A stretch of 64,000 nt of DNA from Amorphoplanes digitatis (GTDB lineage: Bacteria; Actinomycetota; Actinomycetes; Mycobacteriales; Micromonosporaceae), in contig NZ_JACHNH010000001.1 of the NCBI RefSeq assembly GCF_014205335.1, forward strand, positions 3,962,501 to 4,026,500, in the 5' to 3' direction. Of this stretch, positions 35,984 through 44,732 are shown piece after piece. The translations under genes and the position numbers were made by a program. Position 1 is the stretch's first letter; each line of letters starts with the position of its first letter. The notes beneath the pieces are model-generated. The model was given only the letters and a program-made list of their open reading frames with translations, did no database searches and was not told the origin of the DNA.

Positions 35984-36313
35984 TGGACAGGCGCCGGAAC
36001 TCGGCGAACCTCAGGTAGATGCGTGCCCGTTCCCGCTGCTTCTGCTCGGACTTCGTCAGCTGGATGGCGGAGGTGGACAGGCGCCAGCGCCACAGACCGG
36101 TCTTCTTCAGTTGACGGGTTGTCATCTTGTTGTAGCGGCGATCTCCGGCGGCGGCCCTGGCGAAGACTCGCCTGGTCTCGTGGGCCGCGCCGGCGTCCCA
36201 CTCCGCACGGCAGGCCTCGGCCTGCGGCATCTCCCGGAGGGGGCCGGCCCGCGGCAGACACCGGCCAGGTCTCCGGTGGACGCGTCGCGGATCTGAATAC
36301 CTTGCGTGCTCAT
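35961..36313 (-). pseudogene. Small conserved-looking gene interrupted by a frameshift
   Basis: An ATG at 36313 with an ideal AAGGAGGTTCACC starts MSTQGIQIRDASTGDLAGVC, but high-GC3 coding continues in another frame: LREMPQAEACRAEWDAGAAH, NKMTTRQLKKTGLWRWRLST, ARIYLRFAEFRRL, stop at 35961. A single-base indel near 36240-36260 would join them into a protein of about 116 residues. Translation could also restart at ATG 36125 (54 residues). I recognise no family. A good DevR-like box (36407) lies 93 bp upstream. It may be a sequencing error, true decay or programmed shift. Confidence 0.6.
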
Positions 36314-36406
36314 GGTGAACCTCCTTCGGCCCGCGCTGCCGGGCCCGCCATATCGAGCATGTGGCACCGGGAGCGCGAACGGCAGCGGCGAACGCAACGA
36401 AGCGCC

Positions 36407-36420
36407 GGGCCGAACGTCCC
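36407..36420 (-). promoter_or_regulatory. DevR/DosR-like box facing the frameshifted gene
   Basis: Minus-strand GGGACGTTCGGCCC, one difference from consensus, 93 bp before ATG 36313. Confidence 0.72.
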
Positions 36421-36483
36421 GCCCCACAGCAACGAGCACCTGGTTGCGGCACCGACCCCGATTCGCGCCAGAGCCGAACGGCC

Positions 36484-36497
36484 CGGGCGAAGGTCCC
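36484..36497 (-). promoter_or_regulatory. DevR-like box in the phosphoketolase promoter region (1 of 3)
   Basis: Minus-strand GGGACCTTCGCCCG, 115 bp before the phosphoketolase GTG. Confidence 0.6.
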
Positions 36498-36505
36498 GCC
36501 CGCGA

Positions 36506-36519
36506 GGGCCGGACGGCCC
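36506..36519 (+). promoter_or_regulatory. DevR-like box in the phosphoketolase promoter region (2 of 3)
   Basis: GGGCCGGACGGCCC, identical to the site at 25177, 93 bp before GTG 36613. Confidence 0.6.
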
Positions 36520-36525
36520 GCCGTG

Positions 36526-36539
36526 GGCGCCCTTGGCCC
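36526..36539 (+). promoter_or_regulatory. Weak DevR-like box in the phosphoketolase promoter region (3 of 3)
   Basis: GGCGCCCTTGGCCC: the right half-site is good and the left half is poor. It lies 73 bp before the start, the usual spacing. Confidence 0.45.
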
Positions 36540-36612
36540 CTGACCGTGTGATCACGGCGGACCTACGGTGAGACGGAACAGTCGGAGCTCTGCCCTCCCG
36601 AAAGGAACTACC

Positions 36613-39045
36613 GTGACCGCCATATCGGACAACCAGCTCGCCACCCGCGCCGACGATGAGACGGCCCGAGAGCTCGCTGCCCCGAACGAGACAGAGATTG
36701 CTCAGCTGGATGCCTGGTGGCGGGCCGCCAATTACCTGACGATCGGGCAGATCTACCTGCAGGGCAATCCTCTGTTGCGCGAGCCGCTGACGCCCGCGCA
36801 CATCAAGCCGCGGCTGCTCGGCCACTGGGGCACCAGCCCCGGCCTCGCGCTGATCTACGCGCACGTGTCCCGGCTGATCCGGCACACCGGTCAGCAGGCC
36901 ATCTACCTGGCCGGACCCGGACACGGCGGCCCGGCGCTGGTCGCCGCCGGCTACCTGGAGGGCGCCTACACCGAGATCTACCCGAAGATCAGCCAGGACG
37001 AGGCCGGCATGCTGCGGCTGTTCCGGCAGTTCTCCAGCCCCGGCGGAATACCCAGCCACGTGTCGGTCACCACGCCCGGCTCCATTCACGAGGGCGGCGA
37101 GCTCGGCTACGTGCTGGTACACGCGTTCGGCGCGGTCATGGACAACCCGGACCTGCTCGCGATCGCGGTGGTCGGCGACGGCGAGGCCGAGACCGGCCCC
37201 TTGGAGGGCTCCTGGAAGGGCGTCTCGTTCCTCAACCCGGCCCGCGACGGTGCTGTCCTGCCGATCCTGCACCTCAACGACGCGAAGATCTCCGGGCCGA
37301 CGGTGCTGGGCCGCAAGGACCCGGCCGAGGTCCGTGCCCTGTTGCACGGTCACGGCTACGACGTGATCGAGGTCGAGGGTTCCGACCTGCCCGGCATGCA
37401 TTACCGGTTCGCTGCCGTCCTGGCCGAGGCCTGGGGCAAGATCCGCGCAATCCAGACCGCGGCCCGCGAGGGCGACTGGGACGGCAGCCGCCCGCGCTGG
37501 CCGCTGATCATTCTGCGGTCGCCGAAGGGCTGGACCGGGCCGGACGAGGTCGACGGCATCACGGTCACCGGCACGTGGCGCTCGCACCAGGTTCCGCTGT
37601 CCGGGGTGCGGGACAACCCCGAGCACCTGGCGATCCTGGAGCGCTGGCTCCGGTCGTACCGTCCGGAGGAACTCTTCGACGACGCCGGCGCGCCCACCGC
37701 CGGCGTGCTCGCCTTGCCGCCGAGGGGCGACTTGCGGATGGGCGCCAGCCCGCACGCCAACGGCGGGCTGCTCACCCGCGACCTGGAGATCCCGGACTTC
37801 CGCGACTACGCCGTCGACGTGGAGCGGCCGGGCGCGAGCCGCGCCGAGTCGACCCGCAAGCTCGGCGAGCTGATGCGCGACGTCTACACCCGCAACCCCG
37901 ACAACTTCCGGCTCTTCTGCCCGGACGAGACCAACAGCAACCGCCTCGGCGCTGTCTTCGAGGTCTCCGACCGGGCCTTCATGGAACGGGTGTCACCCGG
38001 CGACGTGGCAATCGGCCGGGACGGGCGCGTCATGGAGGTACTGTCCGAGCACAGCTGCCACGGCTGGCTGGAGGGCTACAACCTCACCGGGCGGCACGGC
38101 ATGTTCGCCACCTACGAGGCGTTCGCGATGGTCAGCGCCTCGCAGACCGTCCAGCACGGCAAATGGCTGCAGGAGGCCAGGAATCTGCCGTGGCGGGCCG
38201 AGGTGCCGAGCCTGAACGTGCTGCTGACCTCGACGGCGTGGCGCAACGACCACAATGGCTTCTCGCACCAGGGGCCCGGCCTGATCCAGGTGGTGCTGAC
38301 CCAGCGCGGCGATATCGCCCGGGTCTACCTGCCGCCGGACGCGAACTGCCTGCTGTCGGTGGCCGACCACTGCTTCCGGTCCCGCTCGTACGTCAACCTG
38401 ATCGTCATCGACAAGCAGCCGCAGCTGCAGTACCTGACGATGGACGAGGCGATCGAGCACTGCACTCGCGGCGCCGGCGTCTGGGAATGGGCCGGCACCG
38501 ACGACGGCACCAGCGACCCGGACATCGTGCTGGCCTGCGCCGGCGACGTGGTCACCATGGAGACCGTCGCGGCCGCGCAGATCCTCAAGGAGCGGCTGCC
38601 CGGCTTCAAGGTCCGGGTGGTCAACGTTGTCGACCTGATGACGCTGCCCCGGCCCAAGGACCACCCGCACGGCATGAGCGAGACCCAGTTCACGGAACTG
38701 TTCACCGACACCGTCGACGTCGTGTTCTCCTTCCACGGATATCCAGGCGCCATCCACCAGCTGGTGCACGGCCGGCCCGACGCCGACCGGTTCCGGGTCC
38801 GCGGCTTCATCGAGAAGGGCACCACCACGACGCCGTTCGACATGACCGTGCGCAACCAGGCTTCCCGCTACCACCTGGTCATGGACGCCATCAACAACGC
38901 CAAGCGGCTGCCGCGCGGCGCCACCGTCCTCAAACAGTGGTGTGAGCAGCAGCTGGCGAAGCACGACGCGTACATCGTCGAGCATCTCGAGGACATGCCC
39001 GAGGTCCGTGACTGGTCCCTCGGCGATCGCGCGCAGCGAGGCTGA
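36613..39045 (+). CDS. xfp: Phosphoketolase (xylulose-5-P/fructose-6-P)
   Basis: 810 residues from GTG 36613 (GAAAGGAAC upstream). Thiamine-diphosphate phosphoketolase hallmarks: LGHWGTSPGLALIYAHVSRL, GPGHGGPALVAAGYLEGAY, FSSPGGIPSHVSVTTPGSIHEGGELGY, VVGDGEAETGPLEGSWKG, and the C-terminal FHGYPGAIHQLVHGR. It cleaves sugar phosphates to acetyl phosphate plus a triose or tetrose phosphate, saving carbon and giving ATP through acetate kinase. Three stacked DevR-like boxes precede it, implying hypoxic induction. A strong terminator follows. Confidence 0.96.
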   Translation: MTAISDNQLATRADDETARELAAPNETEIAQLDAWWRAANYLTIGQIYLQGNPLLREPLTPAHIKPRLLGHWGTSPGLALIYAHVSRLIRHTGQQAIYLAGPGHGGPALVAAGYLEGAYTEIYPKISQDEAGMLRLFRQFSSPGGIPSHVSVTTPGSIHEGGELGYVLVHAFGAVMDNPDLLAIAVVGDGEAETGPLEGSWKGVSFLNPARDGAVLPILHLNDAKISGPTVLGRKDPAEVRALLHGHGYDVIEVEGSDLPGMHYRFAAVLAEAWGKIRAIQTAAREGDWDGSRPRWPLIILRSPKGWTGPDEVDGITVTGTWRSHQVPLSGVRDNPEHLAILERWLRSYRPEELFDDAGAPTAGVLALPPRGDLRMGASPHANGGLLTRDLEIPDFRDYAVDVERPGASRAESTRKLGELMRDVYTRNPDNFRLFCPDETNSNRLGAVFEVSDRAFMERVSPGDVAIGRDGRVMEVLSEHSCHGWLEGYNLTGRHGMFATYEAFAMVSASQTVQHGKWLQEARNLPWRAEVPSLNVLLTSTAWRNDHNGFSHQGPGLIQVVLTQRGDIARVYLPPDANCLLSVADHCFRSRSYVNLIVIDKQPQLQYLTMDEAIEHCTRGAGVWEWAGTDDGTSDPDIVLACAGDVVTMETVAAAQILKERLPGFKVRVVNVVDLMTLPRPKDHPHGMSETQFTELFTDTVDVVFSFHGYPGAIHQLVHGRPDADRFRVRGFIEKGTTTTPFDMTVRNQASRYHLVMDAINNAKRLPRGATVLKQWCEQQLAKHDAYIVEHLEDMPEVRDWSLGDRAQRG

Positions 39046-39072
39046 TAGGACGCCCTGGATGACGGGACCCGA

Positions 39073-39098
39073 GGCCGCGCGCGTCGATGCGCGCGGCC
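39073..39098. terminator. Bidirectional terminator between xfp and the ABC permease
   Basis: GGCCGCGCGC-GTCGAT-GCGCGCGGCC, a perfect 10 bp stem between the stop codons of two convergent genes. Confidence 0.8.
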
Positions 39099-39114
39099 CT
39101 CGACTCGGAGGTGT

Positions 39115-40704
39115 TCACGTCACTGGCATGTCCCTGCGGCGGAGCCCGGCGAGGCCGGCCGCGCCGAGGACGGCGGCGATGACGGTGAGCCACAGCACCG
39201 GCGTCAGGGTGAACGCGGAGCCGGGCAGCTTCGGCACGTGCGCGAACGGTGTGAGGTCCAGGACTCGCTGGTTCAGCCCGAACAGCGCACCGAGCTCGAA
39301 GAGCAGGACCGACAGGATGAGCGCGGCCCAGGTCAGCGAGGCGCGCCTCGGCGCAAAGCCGATCAGGGCAGTGCCGAGCCCGGCCAGCACCCACGTGGCC
39401 GGCAGCTGCACCAGTGCGGCGCCGAGCAGTCGCCCTACCTGCCCGCCGATGTCGTGGACCTGCGCGCCGTACGCGAGACCGCCGGCGACGCCCGCCACGG
39501 CCAGTAGCAGCGCAGTGCCCAGCAGCGCGAACACCAGGTGGCTGGCCGCCCAGCCCAGCCGGCTGACGCGCGTGGCCAGCAGCACCTCGACCCGCCCGCT
39601 GCTCTCCTCCTGGCGCATGCGCAGCGTCGCCTGCACGGTGTAGGCGGCGGCGACGATGCCGGTGATGCCGAAGATCGCGGCAAGGAACGCGTCGGTGAGG
39701 CCGCTGCTGCCGCCCATCCGGGTCAGTACGTCGGTGAGCTGCTGGTTCGGCGACTTCAGGTCCCCGATGCCGGCGGCGGCGCCACCCATGACCGCCCCGG
39801 TCAGCGCCAGTGCCACGGTCCAGCCCAGGAGCAGGCCGCGGTGCAACCGCCAGGCGAGCGCGAGCGGGCTACGCAGTCCAGGCGACGCAACGGCGGGCCC
39901 GGGCCGCTCCGCCAGCAGGCCGGCGCCCAGGTCGCGGCGATCCACGAGCGCGTACCCGGCCGTGGCGAAGACAGCCGAGACCACGACGAACAGTAGGGCA
40001 ACCCACCACCGTTCACCGCCGTACGGGCGCATGTGCAGGCCCCACCCGGTCGGCGACAGCCAGCTCAACCAGGTCGGCCCCGTGTCGCCGACCGCGCGCA
40101 GCAGATAGGTGCCGCCGAGGACGGCGCCGGCGATGCCGGTCGCCGCCCGGGCGCTCGCGGTGAGCTGCACGGCCGCCGCCGCGACCGTGGCGAACAGCAT
40201 CCCGACGAGGCCGGTCGCGAGGCCGAACGCCGCCGAACCGGCGGCGGGCAGCCCGGTGGCCATCAGGCCGAGTGCGATGAGCACCGTGATGGCCAGATTC
40301 GCCAGCGCGGTGACGAGCAGGGCGGCGGTGAGCGGCGCATGGCGCCCGATCACCGTGGCGCGGAGAAGCTCCAACCGGCCGGTCTCCTCCTCGGTCCGGG
40401 TGTGCCGCACGACCGTCAGCAGGCTCATCAGCGCGACCAGGATGAATTCGGTCACGCCGATCTTCCACGCGGTGAGCCCACCGATCGACACGCCGAACAG
40501 CGGGCCGCTCAGCGCGACCAGCGACGGGTTGGCGAGAACGTCGCTCACCGCACGCAGGTCCGCCTCGGTCGGGTACAGCTTGAGGTAGTTGGCGGCGGTC
40601 CCCATCGGCATCACCGCGAGCCCGAGCACCCACACGGTCAGCCGGACCCGGTCGAGCCGCAGCGCCAGCCGCGCCAGCGCAAGCGTGCCGGTCAGCGAGT
40701 TCAC
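39115..40704 (-). CDS. ABC-2 type exporter permease (two permease halves)
   Basis: 529 residues from GTG 40704, which overlaps the ATPase stop as GTGA. It has about twelve membrane helices in two similar six-helix halves. Motifs such as EEETGRLELLRATVIGRHAPL and QEESSGRVEVLLATRVSRLGW occur once in each half, indicating an internal duplication. This resembles polyketide/tetronasin-type (TnrB-like) exporter permeases. It forms a cassette with the ATPase and TetR gene and has no DevR box. Confidence 0.82.
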   Translation of the reverse strand: MNSLTGTLALARLALRLDRVRLTVWVLGLAVMPMGTAANYLKLYPTEADLRAVSDVLANPSLVALSGPLFGVSIGGLTAWKIGVTEFILVALMSLLTVVRHTRTEEETGRLELLRATVIGRHAPLTAALLVTALANLAITVLIALGLMATGLPAAGSAAFGLATGLVGMLFATVAAAAVQLTASARAATGIAGAVLGGTYLLRAVGDTGPTWLSWLSPTGWGLHMRPYGGERWWVALLFVVVSAVFATAGYALVDRRDLGAGLLAERPGPAVASPGLRSPLALAWRLHRGLLLGWTVALALTGAVMGGAAAGIGDLKSPNQQLTDVLTRMGGSSGLTDAFLAAIFGITGIVAAAYTVQATLRMRQEESSGRVEVLLATRVSRLGWAASHLVFALLGTALLLAVAGVAGGLAYGAQVHDIGGQVGRLLGAALVQLPATWVLAGLGTALIGFAPRRASLTWAALILSVLLFELGALFGLNQRVLDLTPFAHVPKLPGSAFTLTPVLWLTVIAAVLGAAGLAGLRRRDMPVT

Positions 40705-41609
40705 CGGGCCGCCTCCGTCCGGTCGTAGTGGCGCAGGAACAGCTCCTCCAGGGTCGGTGGCTGACTGGTCAGGCTCCGGATGCCCACCGTGGTGAGCTGC
40801 CGCAGCACGGCGTCGAGCGCGGTGGTGTCCACATCGAAGCGCACGGTGCCGTTGTAGGTCTGCACGTCGTGCACGCCGGGAAGCTCGGCGAGACCGTTCG
40901 CGGGCCCGGCGAGGTCGACCTGGATCGAGGTACGGGTCAGGTGCCGCATGCCGGCGAGCGTGCCGGTCTCGACCGCGCGGCCCTCGCGGATGATGGTCAC
41001 CCGTTCGCAGAGCGCCTCGACCTCGGCGAGGATGTGGCTGGACAGCAGGACGGTACGGCCGTCACGCCGCTGCTCCTCGCGGATCACCTGACGGAAGACC
41101 TCCTCCATCAGCGGGTCGAGGCCGGAGGTCGGCTCGTCGAGCAGGAGCAGGTCGACGTCGGAGGCGAGGGCGGCGATGAGCGCGACCTTCTGCCGGTTGC
41201 CCTTCGAGTAGGTCCTGCCCTTCTTGCTCGGGTCGAGATCGAAGCGCTCGAGCAGCTCGGCGCGGCGTTTCAGGTCGAGGCCGCCGCGGAGCCGGCCCAG
41301 CAGGTCGATGACCTCGCCGCCCGAAAGGTTGGGCCACAGCGTGACGTCGCCGGGCACGTACGCCAGGCGGCGGTGCAGTTCGGCGGTGTCCCGCCATGGG
41401 TCGCCGCCGAGCAGGCGGACCGCGCCGGCGTCGGCGCGGAGCAGCCCGAGCAGGATCCGGATGGTGGTGGACTTGCCGGCGCCGTTGGGGCCGAGGAAGC
41501 CGTGCACCTCCCCGGTCTGCACAACGAGATCGAGCCCGTCGAGCGCACGCGTGCGCCCGAACGTCTTGACCAGCGCGTCCGCGCGGATCGCCTCGGTCAT
41601 GATTCTCAT
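40701..41609 (-). CDS. ABC exporter ATPase (drug/antibiotic type)
   Basis: 302 residues from ATG 41609, overlapping the TetR stop as ATGA (ATG 41600 is an alternative). GPNGAGKSTTIRILLGLL Walker A, YSKGNRQKVALIAAL signature, LLLLDEPTSGLDP Walker B, H-loop SSHILAEVE. The C-terminal 80 residues form the accessory domain of DrrA-type ATPases. Pairs with the duplicated permease downstream. Confidence 0.9.
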   Translation of the reverse strand: MRIMTEAIRADALVKTFGRTRALDGLDLVVQTGEVHGFLGPNGAGKSTTIRILLGLLRADAGAVRLLGGDPWRDTAELHRRLAYVPGDVTLWPNLSGGEVIDLLGRLRGGLDLKRRAELLERFDLDPSKKGRTYSKGNRQKVALIAALASDVDLLLLDEPTSGLDPLMEEVFRQVIREEQRRDGRTVLLSSHILAEVEALCERVTIIREGRAVETGTLAGMRHLTRTSIQVDLAGPANGLAELPGVHDVQTYNGTVRFDVDTTALDAVLRQLTTVGIRSLTSQPPTLEELFLRHYDRTEAAR

Positions 41610-42289
41610 GCTCCTTCGTCCCTGGGGTCGGTCCCCGCGGCGGTAGGCGGATTGGTGGCCCGCAGCGACTCCATCGCCTGGCGGGCCTGTGCGACGAACT
41701 TGGGATCGAGCAGCGGGTGTGAGTAGAAGTCGGCCAGGGCGCCGGCCATGCGCAGGTGTCCGTCGGCGGTGAAGATGTCGACGCCCAGCGCGCGGGACAC
41801 GTGGTCGTGCATCGCGAGGATCCCGGACTGCATGCCGACGAGCACCGCCGCGTATCCCCGGTAGTCCTCGGTGACGTCCGGCGTGTTCTTGCTGATCCAC
41901 TGCTCGGTCAGCAGCACCATGTCATCGAACATCGCCGCGGCTCGGGGTGAGCCGTCGAGCAGGGCCCGGGTGACGTACCGATAGAACAGCAGGATCGTCG
42001 GATGGACCGACGGGAGGAAGCCCGGGCTGGCCATCTTGCCGTCGAGGAGGAGTTCCTCCTTGATCCTCACGAGCCGGTCCAGCACGTAGAGGTCGCACAC
42101 CTCCCGCAGCGACTCCTTGGACCCGAAGTGGTGCCGCAACAGGCCCGGTGACACCCCGGCAGCCTGTGCGATGTCGCGGACCGTCGTGCCGTCGACGCCG
42201 CCTTCCGCGAACAGGCGGACCGCGGCGTCCCTGATCCGGGCCCGGGCGGTGAGGTCCTCGAACGCCGGATCACCTGTTGGGCGTCCCAC
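41606..42289 (-). CDS. TetR-family repressor
   Basis: 227 residues from GTG 42289. The N-terminal HTH (ARIRDAAVRLFAEGGVDGTTVRDIAQAAGVSPGLLRHHFGSKE) is typical, and the remainder is a helical ligand domain. It is the first gene of the exporter cassette and a perfect inverted repeat lies 52 bp upstream, so it most likely represses the ABC genes and itself. It appears independent of the DevR regulon. Confidence 0.92.
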   Translation of the reverse strand: MGRPTGDPAFEDLTARARIRDAAVRLFAEGGVDGTTVRDIAQAAGVSPGLLRHHFGSKESLREVCDLYVLDRLVRIKEELLLDGKMASPGFLPSVHPTILLFYRYVTRALLDGSPRAAAMFDDMVLLTEQWISKNTPDVTEDYRGYAAVLVGMQSGILAMHDHVSRALGVDIFTADGHLRMAGALADFYSHPLLDPKFVAQARQAMESLRATNPPTAAGTDPRDEGA

Positions 42290-42341
42290 TGTCCGCTACC
42301 CCCTTATACAGCCGAGTGATGAACTACACTCAAGTACATTT

Positions 42342-42361
42342 GACTATACGCTCGTATAGTC
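42342..42361. promoter_or_regulatory. Probable TetR operator
   Basis: GACTATACGCTCGTATAGTC: 9 bp perfect arms around a 2 bp centre, AT-rich relative to the region and located in the promoter of the TetR-ABC cassette. Confidence 0.75.
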
Positions 42362-42467
42362 GCCTCGCAAGAGGCACTGAGGCCGACGCCCCGGCCGACC
42401 TCGCCGCCGGCCGGGTGAACGGGCCGCCGTTCTGCTGCCGTGAGATTCCTCCCCGGCCGGTGGGCCC

Positions 42468-42481
42468 GAGCCGAAGGGCCC
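42468..42481 (-). promoter_or_regulatory. Distal DevR-like box upstream of the USP/nitroreductase operon
   Basis: Minus-strand GGGCCCTTCGGCTC. It is too far from any start (280 bp from the USP) to be the main activator site; it may serve cooperative binding. A weaker copy (TGGTCTTTCGCCTC) lies at 42524-42537. Confidence 0.4.
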
Positions 42482-42666
42482 GGCCGAGTAGTGCGCTGGG
42501 CCGTGGCGTACATGGCCTGACGATGGTCTTTCGCCTCTGACCGGGTCTCCGGGGTCGAGATTGGATGGACGGAGGTCTCCCGGCCGGCGGCCCGCGCGAT
42601 GCCGGAGTCGACCCGGTCGTCCCTTGGCTACCGGGCCGGGAGGGCGAGGGACGTAGTGATCCGGGT

Positions 42667-42680
42667 GGGACCTTCGTCCG
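42667..42680 (+). promoter_or_regulatory. DevR/DosR-like box upstream of a USP/nitroreductase operon
   Basis: GGGACCTTCGTCCG, 81 bp before ATG 42762. Perfect left half-site. Confidence 0.75.
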
Positions 42681-42761
42681 GTCCGGACGGGACGTGTCGC
42701 ACTGTCGACCGGCCTCGAACGGCTCCATGCTCGAGACAAAGAAGCGTGAGAGGAGCGGTCG

Positions 42762-43646
42762 ATGAGAACCTATCCCGTCGTCGTCGGTGCCGACGGCACC
42801 GACTCCAGCAGATCCGCGGTGCGATGGGCGGCGCGCGAGGCACACCTGCGCAACCTGCCACTCAAAGTCGCGCACGTCTTCGACTGGGAGTGGCGCGAGG
42901 CTCGGTACGACATGAGCCACGAATATCTGGGCCTGGCTCGCAAGGTCGCCGAGAACATCACCGCCGCCGCCGTTCACGATGCGCGGCTGGTGGCGGACCG
43001 GCTCGACGTGGAAGGGGAGCAGCTACTCGGCCACGCTACCGCGCGGCTGCTCGCCGAGTCCGAGACCGCCGAGCTGATGGTGCTCGGTAACCGGGGCCGT
43101 GGGGGATTCGCCAGCATGCTTCTGGGCTCGGTGAGTCAGCGGGTGGCCACCCATGCCGCGTGCCCGGTGGTCGTGGTCCGCGGCCGCGGCGACGCCGCCG
43201 AGGGGCCGGTCGTCGCAGGCGTGGACGATTCCCCGGCTGCCGACGGCGTCCTGGAAACCGCTTTCGACGCGGCCGCCCGGCGCGGTAGCGGGCTGTCCGT
43301 GGTGCGGTCGTATCTGCCCGTCATCCCGCTCTGGCTGGCCGCCGACGTCCGTCCGGCCGACGTTGACATGCCGGAGACCGACGCGGAAGAACGCGCGCGG
43401 CTGGACGAGCAGTTGGCCCCGTGGCGGGCTAAGCATCCTGAGGTACCGGTCGAGGTGTTGCTCACCCATGAGGGTGCCGCCGCCGCTCTGGTCAAGGCGT
43501 CGGCCGGGGCTCAGCTCGTGGTGGTGGGTAGTCATGGGCACGGCGGAATCACCGGGACCCTGCTGGGTTCGGCCGGCCTGCAGTTGCTGCACCACGGCGA
43601 GTGCCCGGTGTACGTCACCCGTCCGCCGGCCCGCACGCGGAAGTAG
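42762..43646 (+). CDS. Universal stress protein, tandem USP domains
   Basis: 294 residues. Domain 1: VVVGADGTDSSRSAVRWAAREAH ... VLGNRGRGGFASMLLGSVSQRVATHAACPVVVVRG. Domain 2: VAGVDDSPAADGVLETAF ... VVGSHGHGGITGTLLGSAGLQLLHHGECPVYVTR. Both carry the G-2x-G-9x-G[ST] ATP signature. Close paralogue of the protein at 56047. It forms an operon with the nitroreductase 12 bp downstream. Confidence 0.93.
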   Translation: MRTYPVVVGADGTDSSRSAVRWAAREAHLRNLPLKVAHVFDWEWREARYDMSHEYLGLARKVAENITAAAVHDARLVADRLDVEGEQLLGHATARLLAESETAELMVLGNRGRGGFASMLLGSVSQRVATHAACPVVVVRGRGDAAEGPVVAGVDDSPAADGVLETAFDAAARRGSGLSVVRSYLPVIPLWLAADVRPADVDMPETDAEERARLDEQLAPWRAKHPEVPVEVLLTHEGAAAALVKASAGAQLVVVGSHGHGGITGTLLGSAGLQLLHHGECPVYVTRPPARTRK

Positions 43647-43658
43647 GGAAGCCCCGCC

Positions 43659-44657
43659 ATGAACGCCAACGCCAACCTTGTCACGCGCGCCGAAGCCCGC
43701 GTGGCCCTCGAGTCGGCCGCGCGGGCGTCTCTGCGCGCGCCGTCGGTGTTCAACACCCAGCCGTGGAAGTGGCGCATCACCGGCGATATCGCCGAGCTCT
43801 CTTCTGATCCGGAGCGCCGGCTCGGTGTGACCGACGCGGAGGGGCGCCTGCTGCTGCTCAGCTGCGGTGGCGCGCTGCATCACGCGCGGGTCGCCCTGGC
43901 CGCACAGGGCTGGTGCGCGCAGGTCGACCGCCTGCCGGACGATCGGAGCCCGGACCTGCTGGCCCGGATCCGGGTGACCGGCCGTACCGCGCCGGACTCT
44001 GAAGCCGGGAGCCTGGCAGACGCGATCAGCCGCCGGCGCACCGATCGCCGGGCCTTCGGCGAACGCCGCCTGTCGGACGAGACGCTGGCGCGGCTGAGCC
44101 GGCTGGTGGAAGCGGAGGGTGCACGCCTGCACCAGGTGCCGGACGAGCGCGTCCCGGTGCTCTCCGTGGTGGTGGACCAGGCCGCCGACGTGGAGTACTT
44201 CGACCCGGCCCACCGCAGCGAGCTCACCCGCTGGACGCATCGGCCGGCGTGGACGGGCGACGGGGTGCCACCCGCCACCGCCGTGCAGACCAGCCTGCGC
44301 AGGGTGCCGTCGCGCAACTTCCTCCCGTCCGGCTCACCGGGCCTGCTCGCCGGCGCGGGTGGCGACGAGGGCGCGGCGTACGTGATTCTCTTCGGTGCCG
44401 GTGACCGCCCGCTTGACCTGCTGTGCGGCGGGGAGGCGATGTCGGCGCTGCTGCTGGGTGCGACTGCCGAGGGCGTCGCGACCGCGCCGATCAGCGAGGC
44501 CGTCGAGGTGGCCTGGCCGCGCCAGCTTCTGCGGCGGCTGCTGCCCGACGTCGGCGAACCCTTCCTGATCGTGCGGCTCGGCTACGTCGACTCCGACGAG
44601 GTGCTGCCGGTATCGCCGCGGCGCGAGGCACACGACACCATCCAGGTCGACGACTAA
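43659..44657 (+). CDS. Acg-like nitroreductase-family protein (FNTQPW subtype)
   Basis: 332 residues. SAARASLRAPSVFNTQPWKWRI, GRLLLLSCGGALHHARVALAAQGW, RRRTDRRAFGERRLS, EGVATAPISEAVEVAWPRQLLRRLLPDVGEP. It shares this subtype with the paralogue at 51273 and differs from the HNSQPW group. FMN binding expected; catalytic role uncertain. Second gene of a USP operon, with a strong terminator 39 bp after its stop. Confidence 0.9.
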   Translation: MNANANLVTRAEARVALESAARASLRAPSVFNTQPWKWRITGDIAELSSDPERRLGVTDAEGRLLLLSCGGALHHARVALAAQGWCAQVDRLPDDRSPDLLARIRVTGRTAPDSEAGSLADAISRRRTDRRAFGERRLSDETLARLSRLVEAEGARLHQVPDERVPVLSVVVDQAADVEYFDPAHRSELTRWTHRPAWTGDGVPPATAVQTSLRRVPSRNFLPSGSPGLLAGAGGDEGAAYVILFGAGDRPLDLLCGGEAMSALLLGATAEGVATAPISEAVEVAWPRQLLRRLLPDVGEPFLIVRLGYVDSDEVLPVSPRREAHDTIQVDD

Positions 44658-44696
44658 CCTGGCCGTCCCGAGCGGGAGGCGCCCGCCGGACGGCTG

Positions 44697-44723
44697 ACGA
44701 TGGCCCGGGTGCCGGGCCATCGT
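44697..44723. terminator. Bidirectional terminator
   Basis: ACGATGGCCCGG-GTG-CCGGGCCATCGT, perfect 12 bp stem between two convergent genes. Confidence 0.85.
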
Positions 44724-44732
44724 CGTACCGGG

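Noticed and set aside
39064..39077. GGGACCCGAGGCCG after the phosphoketolase gene
   Set aside because: It contains GGGACC but lies at a convergent gene end next to a terminator stem, with no start codon to control.
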